Below, one piece after another: positions 37,443-51,983 of a DNA stretch of 64,000 nt (positions are counted from its first letter, which is position 1; every line of letters begins with the position of its first letter). The stretch spans positions 372,001 through 436,000 of the forward strand of contig JANCRA010000172.1 in NCBI GenBank assembly GCA_024362935.1, read 5' to 3'. The stretch is from Setophaga petechia. Its lineage: Eukaryota; Chordata; Aves; Passeriformes; Parulidae. The notes under the pieces were generated by a model that was given only the letters and a program-made list of their open reading frames with translations, ran no database searches and was not told the DNA's origin. The translations under genes and the position numbers were made by a program.

Positions 37443-40140
37443 ATATCAATATATTGAAAATGCATGCAGCCATTTTCAAACTAAAACTACTCTCTTAGAC
37501 AGTCTTCTTCTGAAGTCTCAACTGTCCAATGACACAGGCTCAGGCCCAGAATTATCATATTTCAGGCACTACACCTGAGGAATAACGAAAAAAGGTAAAT
37601 ATCCAAGTAATCCAACAGACAACCTAATTTTTCTGTTAATAGAAATTAAAGACTATGACATTGAAGTAAACATTCTTTCTCAGCTGCAAAAAAAATCTTA
37701 ATGTTTTAGACCAGGTTTTAATACTTTGGAAATGAAAACATTAAAAACTTTGGGGTTTTGTTTATTTGATTTTTTTCCCAGAAGAAGAGGAAACAAAAAC
37801 CCTAACCCCTTAAAAAGGTGTTCAGAAGCTCATAAGGAAAGGTGAATTGGGTAACTAAACAGAGCAAATATATCAGGAGTAAATCTGGCTGATTTGGCTG
37901 GTAGATTTTGAAAAAAAATTAAGAATGTAAGTACATACCTATTACTTTATAAATTCATAAATTAACAAAATTCACAGTTCAAATTATACACTAAACTGGA
38001 GATAGTGTAGAAAGTAGAGAGTTATGGCTATCCAGGAGTCAGAAAAAAAAATTACTTCAGGCTTGTTGGATTTTAAGGAACTACAAAAAGAAGTAACTTG
38101 ACATCTGGTTTCAAATGCTGTGAGTGAAGGCAAACTCAGGACTCAACATTATCTCAGAAAAAAAAAGCATATTATGAAGTATATTAAAATCATGACAGGT
38201 AATGCATGATAGTTTTTATGAAGCAAGCAAATTAACAAACAACATAAAAATTATCAATTTACCCAAGTGCCCTATCAAGGAAAGCACTGATGGGGCACCA
38301 TCAAGTGGCTTAAATCTCTAGTAGTCATTTGTAAAATTTGCCTAAGTGTTTGAGTATCTGAACCTCTGAATTAAAAAAAAAAACTTTAAATAGAAAGGTG
38401 GAAATACTACAACACTTAAAAACTGCAAAAAAATATAGGTGATATATATATAATGATAGGAGGTAGAGTGGCCTTTAGGTCATGACTGCTTCATAATTGA
38501 TGAAGTTTAGGGGGAAAAAACCCATGACACAGACATAAAATCTATTTCAGAAGGACAAAACCTAAATACTAAGTCCTCATAGCCTCAGGTGTATGCTTGT
38601 TTAACTTACCTAGATTCTTTTGTTTTCCAAACTCCCCTAGTTAATTTTAATTTAGTTTCCAGCTATAGTTATCCCAGGATTGTATTTATTTGTGGATCAT
38701 TAGTTATACTAAAAGAAAATCTTTCTTTCATTTATGATCTCACTGCATCATCACAACTATTGAAAAAGATCTTTAGATGGTGAAGCGCAATATATTTTTA
38801 GTTTTATATTTCCCTTTCAGAATACTCACTAAAATGCCACTATGATTTAAATAGAAAAGAATTACATATGACATTGTGCTAGAGAACCAAATATCTGGAT
38901 TAAATGCTGCACTGTTCTCAAAAGCACTTTTTTCCTATTCCTTCCCTCAATAAGCAGGTGCAAAACTCAGAAGGTTGTGAACACCTGCACTGAGCCTAGT
39001 GTATTTTCTATTCTATTAGAAAACCCATCAGTAAAATATCATGCTTTCCCCTTTGTGAGGGGAGATCCTTCTATTTGCCTCTCACTTTTTGTTAGTTTAT
39101 TTGCTGCTGTTGAATGATGGTTGGCTGCACAGTGGAAAGGGCATTCCTTTAAGACTTAAAAGGAAAAGTAGAAAAAATGACATTAAAAGCCTGGCTTGGA
39201 TCTGATTGATGCACTCTTATATTTGAAGTTCACTCACAGCTTTGTGCTAGAAAACCAGGGTCACTCCATTCAGTCCTTTAATGAGACTGTGCATGAACAC
39301 TTGCAGCTTTGTGGGCCTTGTTTTAATCAGAGATTGAGAAACACTCCTGACTGATAGTCTTCAGGATCAGATCCAGGCAGAAAATAACATCCTCAATTTG
39401 GCCTCTGAAGGTGGGTTGAGCAAATCTTTGTGATGTATTGGAGTATTTGCACGTGATATGGTTCCTGTTTCTGTCGGCAAATAAAAATTTTTCACTCAGC
39501 AGGAATAATCAGAGCTAACTCGAGAGGAGAAATAACAAAAGCTAAACAGCCCTTAGCAACTCAGCATGGCATAGAGGGATTTAAGACTTTAGCATTTTAT
39601 CTCTATCAGTATGAAAATGTATGAGGAAATCTGAACTTTGGAAGTGCAAATAAACACATTTAACACATTATAAACCACCTATTCTATGAATCTTGGGTCT
39701 TTTTCTATTTTTTTCCTTTGCTAGCCTCCATCTCCTAAAATAATAAAGTTGGTTCATTAATTTGGATTTAAGTTAAAATCAGTTTGTTTTGACAGAGTTA
39801 CTTTGAAGGTAAGAGAGTTTGCAATATATTTTTAGCATTTCTAAAATGATGAGGGAGAAAAATAATGTTCTTCTTTTCATAATATTTTTCTTTGCAGCTC
39901 CTTTTTGTTTCCCTTCTCTTTGTTGAGAGATGAATTCAACCCAGTGCTTAAATTTGCTGAGGATATGATGGCTTTAAAAATGCTAGGTAGCTTACCTAAA
40001 TCTAAGCCAGATAGCTGCCTTCTGCAAAAGTAAAAATCACTGTAATTTTAACTAAAATATTTACCTTTCTTCCTAGAAAATACTGTGTCAATGCACGTGG
40101 TTTATAATCACAAATGCTTCACTATAGAAACAGAGACTTT

Positions 40141-40185
40141 GGAAAAGAAAGGAGAAAGGAGAAAAGAGAAAAGAGAAAAGGAGGA
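40141..40185 (+). repeat. Purine-rich (GAAAA)n-like tract
   Basis: An all-purine run built from GGAGAAA and GAAAAGA units, with no interruption by C or T. Confidence 0.85.
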
Positions 40186-41711
40186 ATTTTTTTACATGGG
40201 ATAGTAGACCATTAAAAAACATAAGAAAGAGAAATTCTCAACCATATAGTAACATTGAAAATCATTTGAAGTACTGAAATTTTAATACAGTTTCTCAATC
40301 TGATTCCATGTCATCCCTCTATTACTATATTTGCTTTCTATATTGCCCTTTTTCTTGTTTAACCTACAACAGTTGCATCTTGTCCCCGTGCTATTATCTA
40401 CACCATGTTATCTGTGCCCTTACAGCAAACACAGCTGTATTCCTGTCTCCTCTGAATTGCGTTCTAGGGCTGGACATCAAAACCTCCCGCACTTGCATGT
40501 CAGCCCTCTGACACATTCGCCTCCCATGGAAATGTTCTAAAAAAGTGTTTCTTCAAAACAGAAGAGAACAAGAGTGGATTTCATAGCCAAGTAAATAAAT
40601 AATAAGGAAAAAAATGAAATACGAAAAGAAAGCATGTAGTCTGTCCTAAATTTAGAATGACTTCGGTTTGCTCCAGATTTCTCTTCAAAACACAGTTTTT
40701 GATAGAGATGTTACATGTAAGCTACGAAGAGACTGTTTCTGGGTGGAGCAATTCAGAAATGTAGATTTAGAAAATCAAGCTTATAATGGGAAATGTAATT
40801 AACTCTAAAATGAATCAAGAGCCTGAAATAAACTAGTGAATTCCTTCAAACTGACAGATTTACAAATCCAAAATGGTACATTTCAATTTCTCTGCCAGGA
40901 TTTGCAAAGGCTTTACCTGATAGCACTGATTTTGATGTTAAATGCCAGGCTGTTAGGATCACTATTTATTTTCATTCCCAGTAAGCTTCTTTTCCATTAC
41001 TTTTAGCATACAACTACAAAAAACTTTTACTGAGTAGATCTAGCTGCTAACCACTTACCCAGAGCTGAAAGCAGCAATCTGTTATGAATCATTCTGTGGG
41101 GATTAGAAGACAATGAGTTCTTTCACATCTAGTGGTTTAATTCTTTCTCTCTAGATAATATCCCTTATTTCAATTACAATGTTTATCTTTTTGAAGGCAA
41201 CTTACCCTCCCCTCTAATTACAGTATTCCTAGAAACACCTGGCACCTTTTTCCTTCAACTTTACAGCTCAGTATGAAAAGCATTGTCCTTAAATCTTTGC
41301 TATCTCATGGGCCACAACACTGAAGAAGGTAAATATTGTTGCCTAGACCATAATTTACTGTCCACATCAACCTGACCTATGACAGATACGGCATTCCCAT
41401 TTTTAAGTCTTTTGCAGAGTGTTCATGAGTTGCATTGTATTTCCTAAGGGCAGATGTGAATTTGAGGAGCAATCTCCAGCTACGATGCAAAAATTCCCTA
41501 AAATGAGGCAGTTCAATCATCCAGCTGCAATGTGGCTGAGTCTTCAGTGAATAACATACCTGAGGACTTTGCTTAGAGACAGGACAAATTGAAGGATGAA
41601 ATCCAAATAAGCTGTATCATGAGAAAAACCTTCTTTCAACCAGGGTGTTTGCAAATACTGAGATCAGGGATGTGCTACTTTGATTCTGGAAATAAAGAAA
41701 AACTTTTTTTT

Positions 41712-41762
41712 AATCATCCTTGTGGATTCCTTCAAATTCAGGATATTCTGTGATTCTATAAA
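41712..41762 (+). mobile_element. CR1 LINE 3'-end fragment
   Basis: ATCCTTGTGGATTCCTTCAA followed by ATTCAGGATATTCTGTGATTCTATA matches the conserved avian CR1 3' terminus. It includes the ATTCTGTG ATTCTATA pair of terminal octamer repeats, in which CR1 elements end instead of in poly(A). Only the last 50 bp are clearly recognisable. The element may continue upstream in too decayed a form to call. Confidence 0.75.
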
Positions 41763-44700
41763 TACTGTATTTGACTCACTTACATTAGCTTAATCTTAAG
41801 GAGAGGATCTCCTGCATTATCTATATCCTCATGGAAATCAGCCTACTGCCATTTGCTTAGAGAAAAGTCAACAGCATGGAGGTTCCTCCTGAATTTCCCT
41901 TCTCATTTCAAGAATGAGAATTTTTCACACAGCTCTGCCCTGGGAGAACTTTACTAAGGAAATTTGGAAATATAGGAATAATTACCTCTACTCAACACCA
42001 ACATAAAACCATTATTTTACACATTTGCCTGAGACTCCAAAACATTTCAAAAAGTATCAGATCATGTTTCAGTTATTTGGAATTCTACTGAGCAAGAAAA
42101 ATAAATGATCATGTTCTTTTTGTTTAGAAACCAGACATTTGTTTAAGGTTCTAGTTTTCTTTGGAAACAATCATCTTCCCACTCCTCCTCCTTTTTAAAA
42201 TTACCTTAGGGCTTGCTTGATTTCTTGGTGAATTTCCAGTTTTTATGTCTTCTCTAGCCAGACATCCAAAAAGTCCTCTAGTTAGAGCCTTAGTGCACTC
42301 ACAGTTGCCATAAAAGCAAATCTCCATATATAAAGCCCAGCATCTTGTGCCTCAATAAAAAGTTTATTATCTAATATAGTGTTTTGCCTTTCATATAATT
42401 TTTCTAACATCAGTTCCACCTAAGATACTCAGATATTATTTGTTTAAATATTAGTTTTATGTTACATTAAAAAGTCCCATTGCAAGCATTATTAGCAAAA
42501 TATATGTTAGAGAGAAGTTCAAAACAGCCCTGTACTTTTGAAAAGCCTGTAACTGATTCAGTTACATATATTAGTAAACAGAAAATAAAGGATCAGAGAG
42601 AAAAAAAGGTGAAATATGATGAGGCATGGGTGGATATTGATTTTAAAACAGCTCTTCCACAGTTGCTGACCACCTTTTTGTCTTCTCCCTCTTCCTGAAC
42701 TGTATTTGCTACCATACATGATCTTTCCTCAAGCATCACAGGGAAGCAATAAAGGTATGGATGAAATAATAAAGGATATGAGAGTATTGAAAAGATCTCG
42801 TCTAAGGAGAAATTAGCATGCTTGCAAACACAGGGTCAAATTCTCTTATTAGTATCAGCAGTGAAGCTTATTTAAAATCATTGCAGATACAGTACCAAAA
42901 CAGAAGAAAATGTGCCCTTAAAAGCTGGCAGGATCCATGTGCTGTGTAATGCATGGACCTGCTTCTGTTTTCAGTCCAATCATTTAATTTCTCTAATGAA
43001 GCAACATGTGAGGACACACAGTGCAATTGCAGTGATGTCTGCCTATAATAATACAGCATAATATGACATCACCAAAACTCTTTTCCACATTATCAAACTA
43101 CATAATAAATCACACATCTTAAATGCTACTTTACCCAGATACTTGTATGGTTGTGCAAGCAGCACACAGATTAGACCTGAAATACTTCCATAAGAAGAGA
43201 TATTGAATAACAACAGAAAATGAACTATTGAGATACTTTTATTTACACAAGTATAAATAAAAGCAAATTTTTGATGGTATTATAACAAAGCTAGTGAAAT
43301 TATACAATGAATTCACATTTTATTAATGCAATAAAGGATGAACAGAGCCAGTAAGACCCAAACTTAAGCACATATGAAGGACAATACATTAAACAGGCCT
43401 CAAGTTATTAAAACATAGCAAGTAAGATTTAAAAGGAGCATGCCTTTCATTCTTAGACAAGAATCAGTTATAAATCACTTCTCTCCAAACAGAAATGTTT
43501 CTCAGCCAAATAAAGAAAAAAAGGGGGAAAAAAGGAAAAAGCAAAGGTCTAACTGCCATGTATACTCAATTTATATGTCATGTCTTATTAGAACCCAATA
43601 AATGGAACATCTGTTTTCCTCCTTTGGTTGAGCCATCACATTTGTCAAAATTTTATGATAATTCATTCCATCATTCTTCAGACATTTGAATGGCAGACAG
43701 TCATTGGGAAAAAAAATCCCTGTAATACCACTATTCATGTTAAACTGCCTCTAGAGAGTTTTTTAAAGCACACCACATCATGGTAGGAGCAGAACCCTAA
43801 ACTTCTGTTTCACTTATGATTTGCTGCCTCTTTGGAAAATGACAATAAATTGGCTCTCTACTATTCTTGACCTCTTGACTTTTGAACTCTGGCTGTCCAT
43901 GCCTTAACTTTGCTTGTTTAAGTCAGTAGCTATCATATCACTCTGATCCTCTCCCAGAGGGTCTGGAGATTTAAGTTTCGTGAACGGTTAAGCTCCCCCT
44001 CTAGTGTTCACTGCTCATCACATTATTCCTCCAAGAAAAGAAGAGACACATCACTTCAGTCACTTCATAACTTTTCACAGAGATGGCTTCTCATTTATAG
44101 CTTAAGCCTTTAATGGCAGAAGCAGGAAAGGGTAAACATAAACCTTTAAATTTGTTTTTATTTGGCTTCTTTCAGCTAATTTTGGAAGAACAAGCAGAAA
44201 ATAGCAATGAAGATCTAGTCTGAAATTAGTGTAAAAATGCCTGGTATTTCAGAAAAAAAAAGAAAAAAATCTAGAGACATGCAAAATATCTGAAATAATC
44301 AGGGTTTAGAAGGCAAAAAATAAGATATAATTTTCTACATTTTTCCATAGGTCAGTGAGTTAATAACTAAAAATCAGGCATTTGGAATCTTCATTTAAGA
44401 GCTCATTTCCAATGAAATATGGCAAACGGTTTCTCACATATCTCTTTTCTTGCTAAGTATTGTTACTGATCTGCAAAATACATCCTTTTTAGCTTGAGAG
44501 TTAACATATTCATATATGTACAAGCACATTGATGACTTGGATTTGCATCCATGAAACAAAATCTAAACATAATTTAGCTATAATAATCAAAATCTGGAAA
44601 CCTGAAAGGTTAAACGTTCTGTGTCTTTGTTAAACACAGTCTTGGACTTGCATCTAGACACAATCCAGAATTTACAGTACTGTGAAACACTGAAAAAATA

Positions 44701-47700
44701 AACCCCGGCTTTTCAAATGAGAGTATGTCAGCATATCATCTGTAAACCTGATTTGATTTAACTTTAAATAACTTTTAATGGTGTTTTAGTTAAAGCGAGA
44801 AATGTACAAGCCTTTGCAAATCTACAACATAAAAACACCCCAAACCAAACAAACTCTTCACAAAATATTACTAGAAATATTATTAAAAGTATTATTATTA
44901 AAAATTCAAAGCACAAAGGATAATCTATGGTGGAAAATACTTTGGCTTTTATTAGCCTGGATAATTTTTCTTAACTGTTACCTGTGATTGAGATCTGCAA
45001 TACTTCTCTTGTAGCAGCCATTGTTTAACTGCACAGAAAAAAAAAGAAAAAATTAAACAGACGTCAGCTAATACCACATTTTTTTGTTTTGTTTCATACA
45101 TGAAAACATCTATTAAATGATCTCCAAGCAAAATTTGGATGGAGCATTTTCTGTTGTTCTAATGACTCTCTTGCAAAAAGAAAGCCTTTGAAAATTATGC
45201 TCATTGGGGCAAAATTTTCTTTCAGAAGAAAAACAGAAATCATGCCAAGTTTGGTAATCTCTAGATGGCCTTTTTAACTTTTGCCTTTTCAATGTGCCTT
45301 TTCTTCTTTTTTTCCCCACAATACTAAATATTGCAGCATGTAAAATTTGAAATAAAAATGTAAAAGTTATCTGCACAAAATCAGCCACTTCAATGGATTT
45401 AGAATTTTTTCTCATTATATTCTTTCATTAGCAGTTTCAATATCTGGATTTTTCATTCCAAGTCACATTGAAAGATTTAGCACTCTGATGCAACAGACAA
45501 TTCTGCCCTCTGCATCTCTCTGTGAGGTACACATGTTAGCAAATTTGGGGGTACTTACAGCAAAAAAAATGTTTCAGAAAATAGAACTGCAAATTTTGTG
45601 AGCTTCTTAAAGTTGTTTATTTTGCTAGTGTGCAGCAGAACTCTGCAGTCAGAATGTATTTAGACTAGTTAGATCTGTGAGCTGCAAGTATGTGTGGATT
45701 ATATCTGTGCTGAGAAATTTCTAGCTGAAGTGGACAGAACTATAGAAATCCATCTTAGGACAATCTCTTTACAAAAGTAAAATTTCTAAAGTATTATGGA
45801 AATAAGCTGTACAAGAGCAAAGGTAGGGCATGGATTGATTATTTTGGAAGAGAGAAAGGGGTTAGTATGAAAAGATGAAGGATCATATTTAATACCATTT
45901 ATTCTGTGTACAGGGCACTGTTGGACAGAGAGCTAAAATATAATGAGAATTGACTAATGAGGCATTAAATCATCTATAAAGCAAAGTCTGATGTCTTCCC
46001 TATGTAGACCACTTAACATTACATGCAAAATAATACACATTTCAGTTTCTCAGTGCTCATATAACAGTACCCATCCTGCCCTTCTGTCCCCCAGTGAACA
46101 TCCCAGAGAATAACATGCCATTGAGACTGAGGAGGTTGTCTGGTATCATATTGGCTGATATTCCCCAAAATGAGCAGATGGTCATCTGTGTTGCAATAGG
46201 GATGGCCTGATTCACAGACCGAGGAGATAAGTCAAATGAGGAACACAACCAAAGACAGTACGTAAACAGGACTCAAACTATAACTCAGCACCTTAATCAG
46301 TTTCTAAATTGTTCCTCTGACAAGAAATCAGTTGCTGTGTGAAGAGGAGCAGGGTGCAGAGGAGACACCCAGGAAGACGAAAAAATAAAGACACAGATAT
46401 TCTACCCATTGCACAAAATTCCCTTCACCAAAGAGTCAGAACAGAGTAACAGACACAGAACTTTATTAGAGTATTTGCTGCTGAAATCTGGTTTCTTCAA
46501 CAGTAAAGGTCAGAATAAAGAGGTATAAAGATTGTTTCAGACATCTAAGACTTAAAGAAGGCATGAACTTCGAAATATGTATTAAAAATGGTATTGACTG
46601 GTAGTGTACAGATAAAATGAGTAAGAGAAAAGTTGAAAATAAAGAAGGAAAAAGAAATTTTGTCTATCATTTTTCTGGTCAAAGAAAATTCTAAAAAAAT
46701 AATAAAGGTGATAACAATAGGACTGATGTGGAATTCTTTATAAAAATGCATATAATGTCTTATTAATCAATCACACTTCTCTTGAAGGATATTATGCCTC
46801 TAATGTGTTTAAACTGGCAATTTAAAATACTTCTGAATTAAAGAGAGAAACACAACAAAACAAATCCCCAACACTACAGATAATAAGGTTGCAGTTATAG
46901 GTCCTACACAAGATTAAAACAATTATTTACCTAACAATTTACTGTGTTTGCAAGGTATCCTGAAGAAAATATTTGAGCATCATTGAATCAATGCAGACAC
47001 TGAATAAGTATTTGAGCTTTGTTTTCTGTGTTGCCTCTGTGACTTTGATCTGCTTGGAGAATGCTTGAGTTCATTAAATCATTGCCCAAAGAAGTTATAT
47101 GTGATTGGACAACACTCTTGCCTTTCAATGAGTAAAACCTGCTAAATATTTGAATAAACTTCAGTTCTCTTAAATTATTTTTCCTTTAACACCTGGATTT
47201 ATTATGTGATACAGATGTTTGCCTATAAACTTTATAGAGTTATAAAAATGTGAAACCTGCTTTATCTGAAGTTTGTATAAAGGTTCATTTGGTACCCAGA
47301 AAATATTTTCTTCACTAATTTCTCAAGTGTAGCTTATTTAACTGCATTATATTGTTGTAAAATCAGGAATGAAACATCCTGTTGTAACTCCAATTAAATA
47401 GAAGTATTTCTGGCTTGTCTATGACTGTGGTGGGACAGAATGGTCACATTCTTTGAACTCCCTTCCTACCTATTTAAAATATGACTTAGGATATTGCTTC
47501 ATTACTATATATCCACCTATCTACTTTTTTTTTAAATTAAGACTACATAGCAAAAGCAATTTCTTAATACTTTTATATTTTTATTTCATTGCTTGGAGAT
47601 TGTAAGGGAAAGAGTTTGATTTCCTGATTGGTTTTGTGTTTGTTTGTATCATTTGGTGAGACAGTTAATGCAAGAGCATATTTGTTATCTATGTATGGGA

Positions 47701-50700
47701 AGGAATTGTTTCTCAGAAGACAATCTCTGAGCCTAACCCTGTGGTCAGTTTTGTGCTCTTTCTTATTTCTTGTGAGAGTTAATTCCATAGTCAAGGCTGA
47801 GCCTGTGAAGTGGGTAACTAAGCATCCCTCCTGTTAGTCAACAATTGCACTGAACTGCTGCCACAAAAGGTCACAGAAGGAAAGCTGATCTCTTGGATAT
47901 CACGGATCAAACCTTTAGAGGGATTTGGGCAGCGGATCAGAAACCTTGAACTGGATACTTCCATTAGCACAATATGAAAGGGAGAGCAGTAAAAGTAGAA
48001 CTGACTACTAAGGAAAATGATTGACAGACCTTCTTGGCGGAGCATACACACCAACTCCCACCCTGTCTGAGTTACTAGCTGGTGCTTTTTCTGTTTTTCA
48101 TTCTTAGATACATTGAGCAGCAATTATGTTGCATTATATTTTTCTTCCTCTTTCATATTCACAGCAAGGAACTGCAGACCAAACCAAAACACATAAGCAT
48201 CAAGGCTATCCAATTTTCCTTTACCTAAATACTGCCAGCTGCAAACAGTGCTATCATTTTAACAGGTTTTTCCTTTGTAAGTTCACCTTTTCTGTTTTCG
48301 TGTCTCTTTTTTTAAAAAAAATTCTTGATGAGTCTTATCCATATAATTCTTCAGAGAATCAATATAAACTCCTTTTCGTAGTTCAAATCAATCAATCAAT
48401 TTCTTATGCCTGACAAGGCCTGTTACATACTAGAGAGTCACAAAGCATCCATTTATGTTACCTCAACAACTTGTTTTCCTCTGTTTACCACAAAGAGATT
48501 GCCAAATGCTTTAGAGGACAAATACACAGACATCTATGTTACTAACTCCTATAACAGGCGTCATTATTATCTAATTTCTGGTATCAGGCCTGTCTTTAAA
48601 AGGCCTTCACTACCTTGACATAGCAATGGTTGGAAATATTAAACTGCACAGAGATACCACATTCTATCCACATTTCCATAACACTATGGCTATTTAGGGA
48701 AAAAATTCTCCAGACTCCAATCTTTACTTTCACGTTCAAACTGTATCACCTCAGATGGGTAGTGTAGAAAGGACAGTTTTTAAGTCTGCCTTCTCTTCTT
48801 TCTGTTGCATTGAAAAGAAAAATAGCTTTTTCTGCTTTGCTAGGGAGCCTGACACCTAGAGGAAGATGATGGACAGGAGCTGGGATGTTGAACACTCTAC
48901 TGGCCTTCTTCAGCCTTTGAGTTAGGTGAATTGAAAAGAATGGTAAGAAAAGAGTATAACCTCTGCTTGTGGCTGACTTATTCTGGGCTTTGCTCTGACT
49001 CTCTTAAGAAAAGTAAGATTTTTCAGTTTTCTAAAACTTAATTTCTTATTAGTTTTAGTGGGCTATGTGCAATTTAGGCCTATTATTTTCAGCTGAACGG
49101 ATTTGTGGGGTAACTTCTCTATAACTCCTTATGCAGTCTTCTGCTTGCAAAAGTAGAGACAAGTATACAACATTTGAAAACCTATGTATCTCAAAAATTA
49201 GCTCTTACAGTTCTTACATGCAAAGAACATTGCTCCAAATCTGCTAAAGAGCAAAATATATGTATACTGGTGCCTAGGTTCCTAACTCAAATATACTGCA
49301 ATTTGGAGACAATTTTAAAAAAATTTCCATTAATGGATATGGGTTGTTTCATGGATCTTTTTTTTTCTTTTTGTCGATCTCTTACTGATCCCTTTGTACT
49401 AGTAGATAAGGCTGACAGAAATATGGATGTTCATTTCAGAACAGGTGTTTTCCAACCACATATACCGGAGAAATTGCCATTGAGATTTGTTCCACATTAC
49501 TTTTAAATTTTAAAAGAAGTATATTTTGTATCTCTTAAAAGTACTGCATTGACCGCCACTGAGGTCTGTTCTGTAGCAGAAGTGAAAGTTTTCTTGCATC
49601 TTTTTTTTGGATGGATTTTAACCTTAAGATGATCCACACCTGAAAATGGAAGTGTATTCTCTACATCCATTTGGTGCTTTGAATTCTTTTCAAGTAAAAA
49701 TAGCTTTGCTGGGTACTCTGAGAAATGTATGGCCAACCATATTTCCTGTTGACTATGGAAAACCACTAATGAAGTGTCATGACTTCAGCCAAATAAATAA
49801 GACAGCCATGCTTTAAAATGCATTTGAGTGTGGTTTTACTTAATATACAGAATAAATTCAAAAGTAATATTTCCCATTATTGAAATGGATAATTTTTGAA
49901 CGAATTTTTCTGATTCTCAGAGACAACTAAAGAATGTACAGTATAACTCATTTATGGGCAGGAGTTAAAGTAATGTTGAGTTAATCTGACATTTCCTCTT
50001 ATATAGGACAGGCTTGCCTTATGCTAGGGGGAAGCTACAGCACTCTCAACACTTGTCCATATTATATTTGCTGTGAAGAGGCCAGCTGAAGTATGGCCTC
50101 TGCAAAGAAACACCCATAATTTTCTCAGTCATTCACATATGCCAATTGCAGGACTTGTAGGAGGCTGCAGAAGTAACAGTGTGAGTACAAAGTCTTTTTA
50201 TCTGGAATTGAATATCCTGGTATTTGTCAAAATTGGAGAGGAAAAAAAAGTCTAGAAATGTTAAATATTTTTCATAATCTAAGAAAAGAAGTGATTAACT
50301 GCATAAAGAAGAAATGCAGAAATGGGGTGGGGGTAGTTAAGCTTTTCTATAGTATCCTATATGCTTTGAAACTGTTGGTAATTAAGCTAACAAAAGTAAT
50401 TCTCACTATGCTTTTAATATCCTGAACTTTTCCAGAACCAGTCAATCTCCTAAAAAGTAATAATATTAGTCAACATTTCTTACGCAGCTAGATTTAGAAT
50501 TAAATGAAGGAAGCCATGTCTGAAGTGAAAGATAAATACAGCCAATGTGGAGACTACAATAAAAATGGTAAAAATGTCTTCCATTTAAGAAAGCTAACTA
50601 ATGAATGTAGAAAAGGCAACTGTGATGTTTAGCTAAATCTGTGCAAAATTTTTATGTTTCTTTTTCTGAAAAAAAGCTAGAACACTCAATTATCATTAAA

Positions 50701-51968
50701 AAAACCAAAACTGATTTGGCTTCACAGTGTGAGACAAATCAAATATATTCTAACTGTACCTCAAAATTAGTGCTGTTATGTAGTGAGTGACTTGCAAAAT
50801 CACCAAAATGCTTAACACCTAACTGAGGAGGTGACTGGGTCTACAATTAGTGTTAAAAACATAGCACAAGGACAGCAAAACAGTGTCTGTTTACTGTTAT
50901 GTTCCTATGTCATATACATGTTTCAAAACTTTTGATCATTTTTCACTCTCTCTACAGTGGTACATATTGCACAGCCTTGCATAGTAGATAGTTGTAAAGT
51001 TGAAGTTAGATGTTACACTAAAATAATCTGAGATATATTTTCTGACTTTGACATCTAATCCTACATATAATCACATATACCTCCTGAGAAAATTTTGCGC
51101 ATCATACATTTTATTCTTCTGACCAGGTAAATTTTTACAAAACCACTTTAAAAGACGCAGTGTCAGGTTGGGCTGCTCAAGAGACTGAGATGACATTCTG
51201 CAGGCAGCATTTTAATTTGATTACATTTGTGCTGTTTACACCAGATGCAGTATGGCCCATTCAGAGTATAAAATTACTCATCATCCTATATCCTGCAAGT
51301 AACACAAAGCTACTTGTGATTTCTGCATGCAGAGACAGTTTGGTAAAATCAGATGAGAATTACTCTGCTTTGAACCAGACTCAGATATAGTGCAAGTCTG
51401 GACATTAAGGGCATAATGTTGGTTAATGTAGATTGTACCAGATGAAGGAGACAAAATAACACAAGCAAATAGCATGAAATAGCAGAAATGCTTTACTCTG
51501 ATTTATCCTCTCAAGACTTGGAGCATACAGGGGCCAGGATATCCTCTACTATATGTTTTGAAATACAGCATAAGAAGCATATATCTTTCCCCAGACTGTA
51601 GCTAGGTTTTTCTCCATACAGTAGCCACAATAGCCTTTTTCCCATGTGCTGGGAACCATGAAGGCTTTTTTTTTCCTGCTTGCAGAAAGTTTAGAATATT
51701 CTGGAGCAACTTCCAAAATCTGGAAGATTTAAGATGGTTATAATGCTGCTTGTGTATACTACAAGATCTTATTATCCTTAAAATGAATTGCCAGAAGACC
51801 TTAAAGTTCCTGTTTTTGAAAGCTTTTAAAATGTGTTTTCTGTCCATATTTTCAGAAGGAGCTATTGATGGTGGATATTTTGGTTTTGTGGCATGTAATT
51901 GAAAGGTTTTGCTTTAAAAATTATTCTACTAGTTTCTTCCATCTCTTGTAATTGTCTAGTAAAACTTT
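41763..51968. other. AT-rich non-coding DNA, no gene seen
   Basis: About 10 kb in which I see no supportable gene, RNA gene or named repeat. Open frames are up to about 110 codons (for example 49174-49506) with no recognisable domain and no codon or base composition distinct from the surroundings. Confidence 0.7.
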
Positions 51969-51983
51969 AAAAAAAAAAAAAAA
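51969..51983 (+). repeat. Poly(A) run, 15 bases
   Basis: Uninterrupted A15. The preceding sequence is not recognisable as a retroposed transcript. Confidence 0.85.

Larger units (their letters stand above)
34302..41711. other. AT-rich non-coding DNA, no gene seen
   Basis: About 7.4 kb without a supportable gene. The longest open frame, 131 codons at 35180-35575, has no recognised family and an opposing frame across it. The stretch contains a hairpin-forming inverted repeat at 37416-37442 and a purine-rich GAAAA-like tract at 40141-40185. Confidence 0.7.
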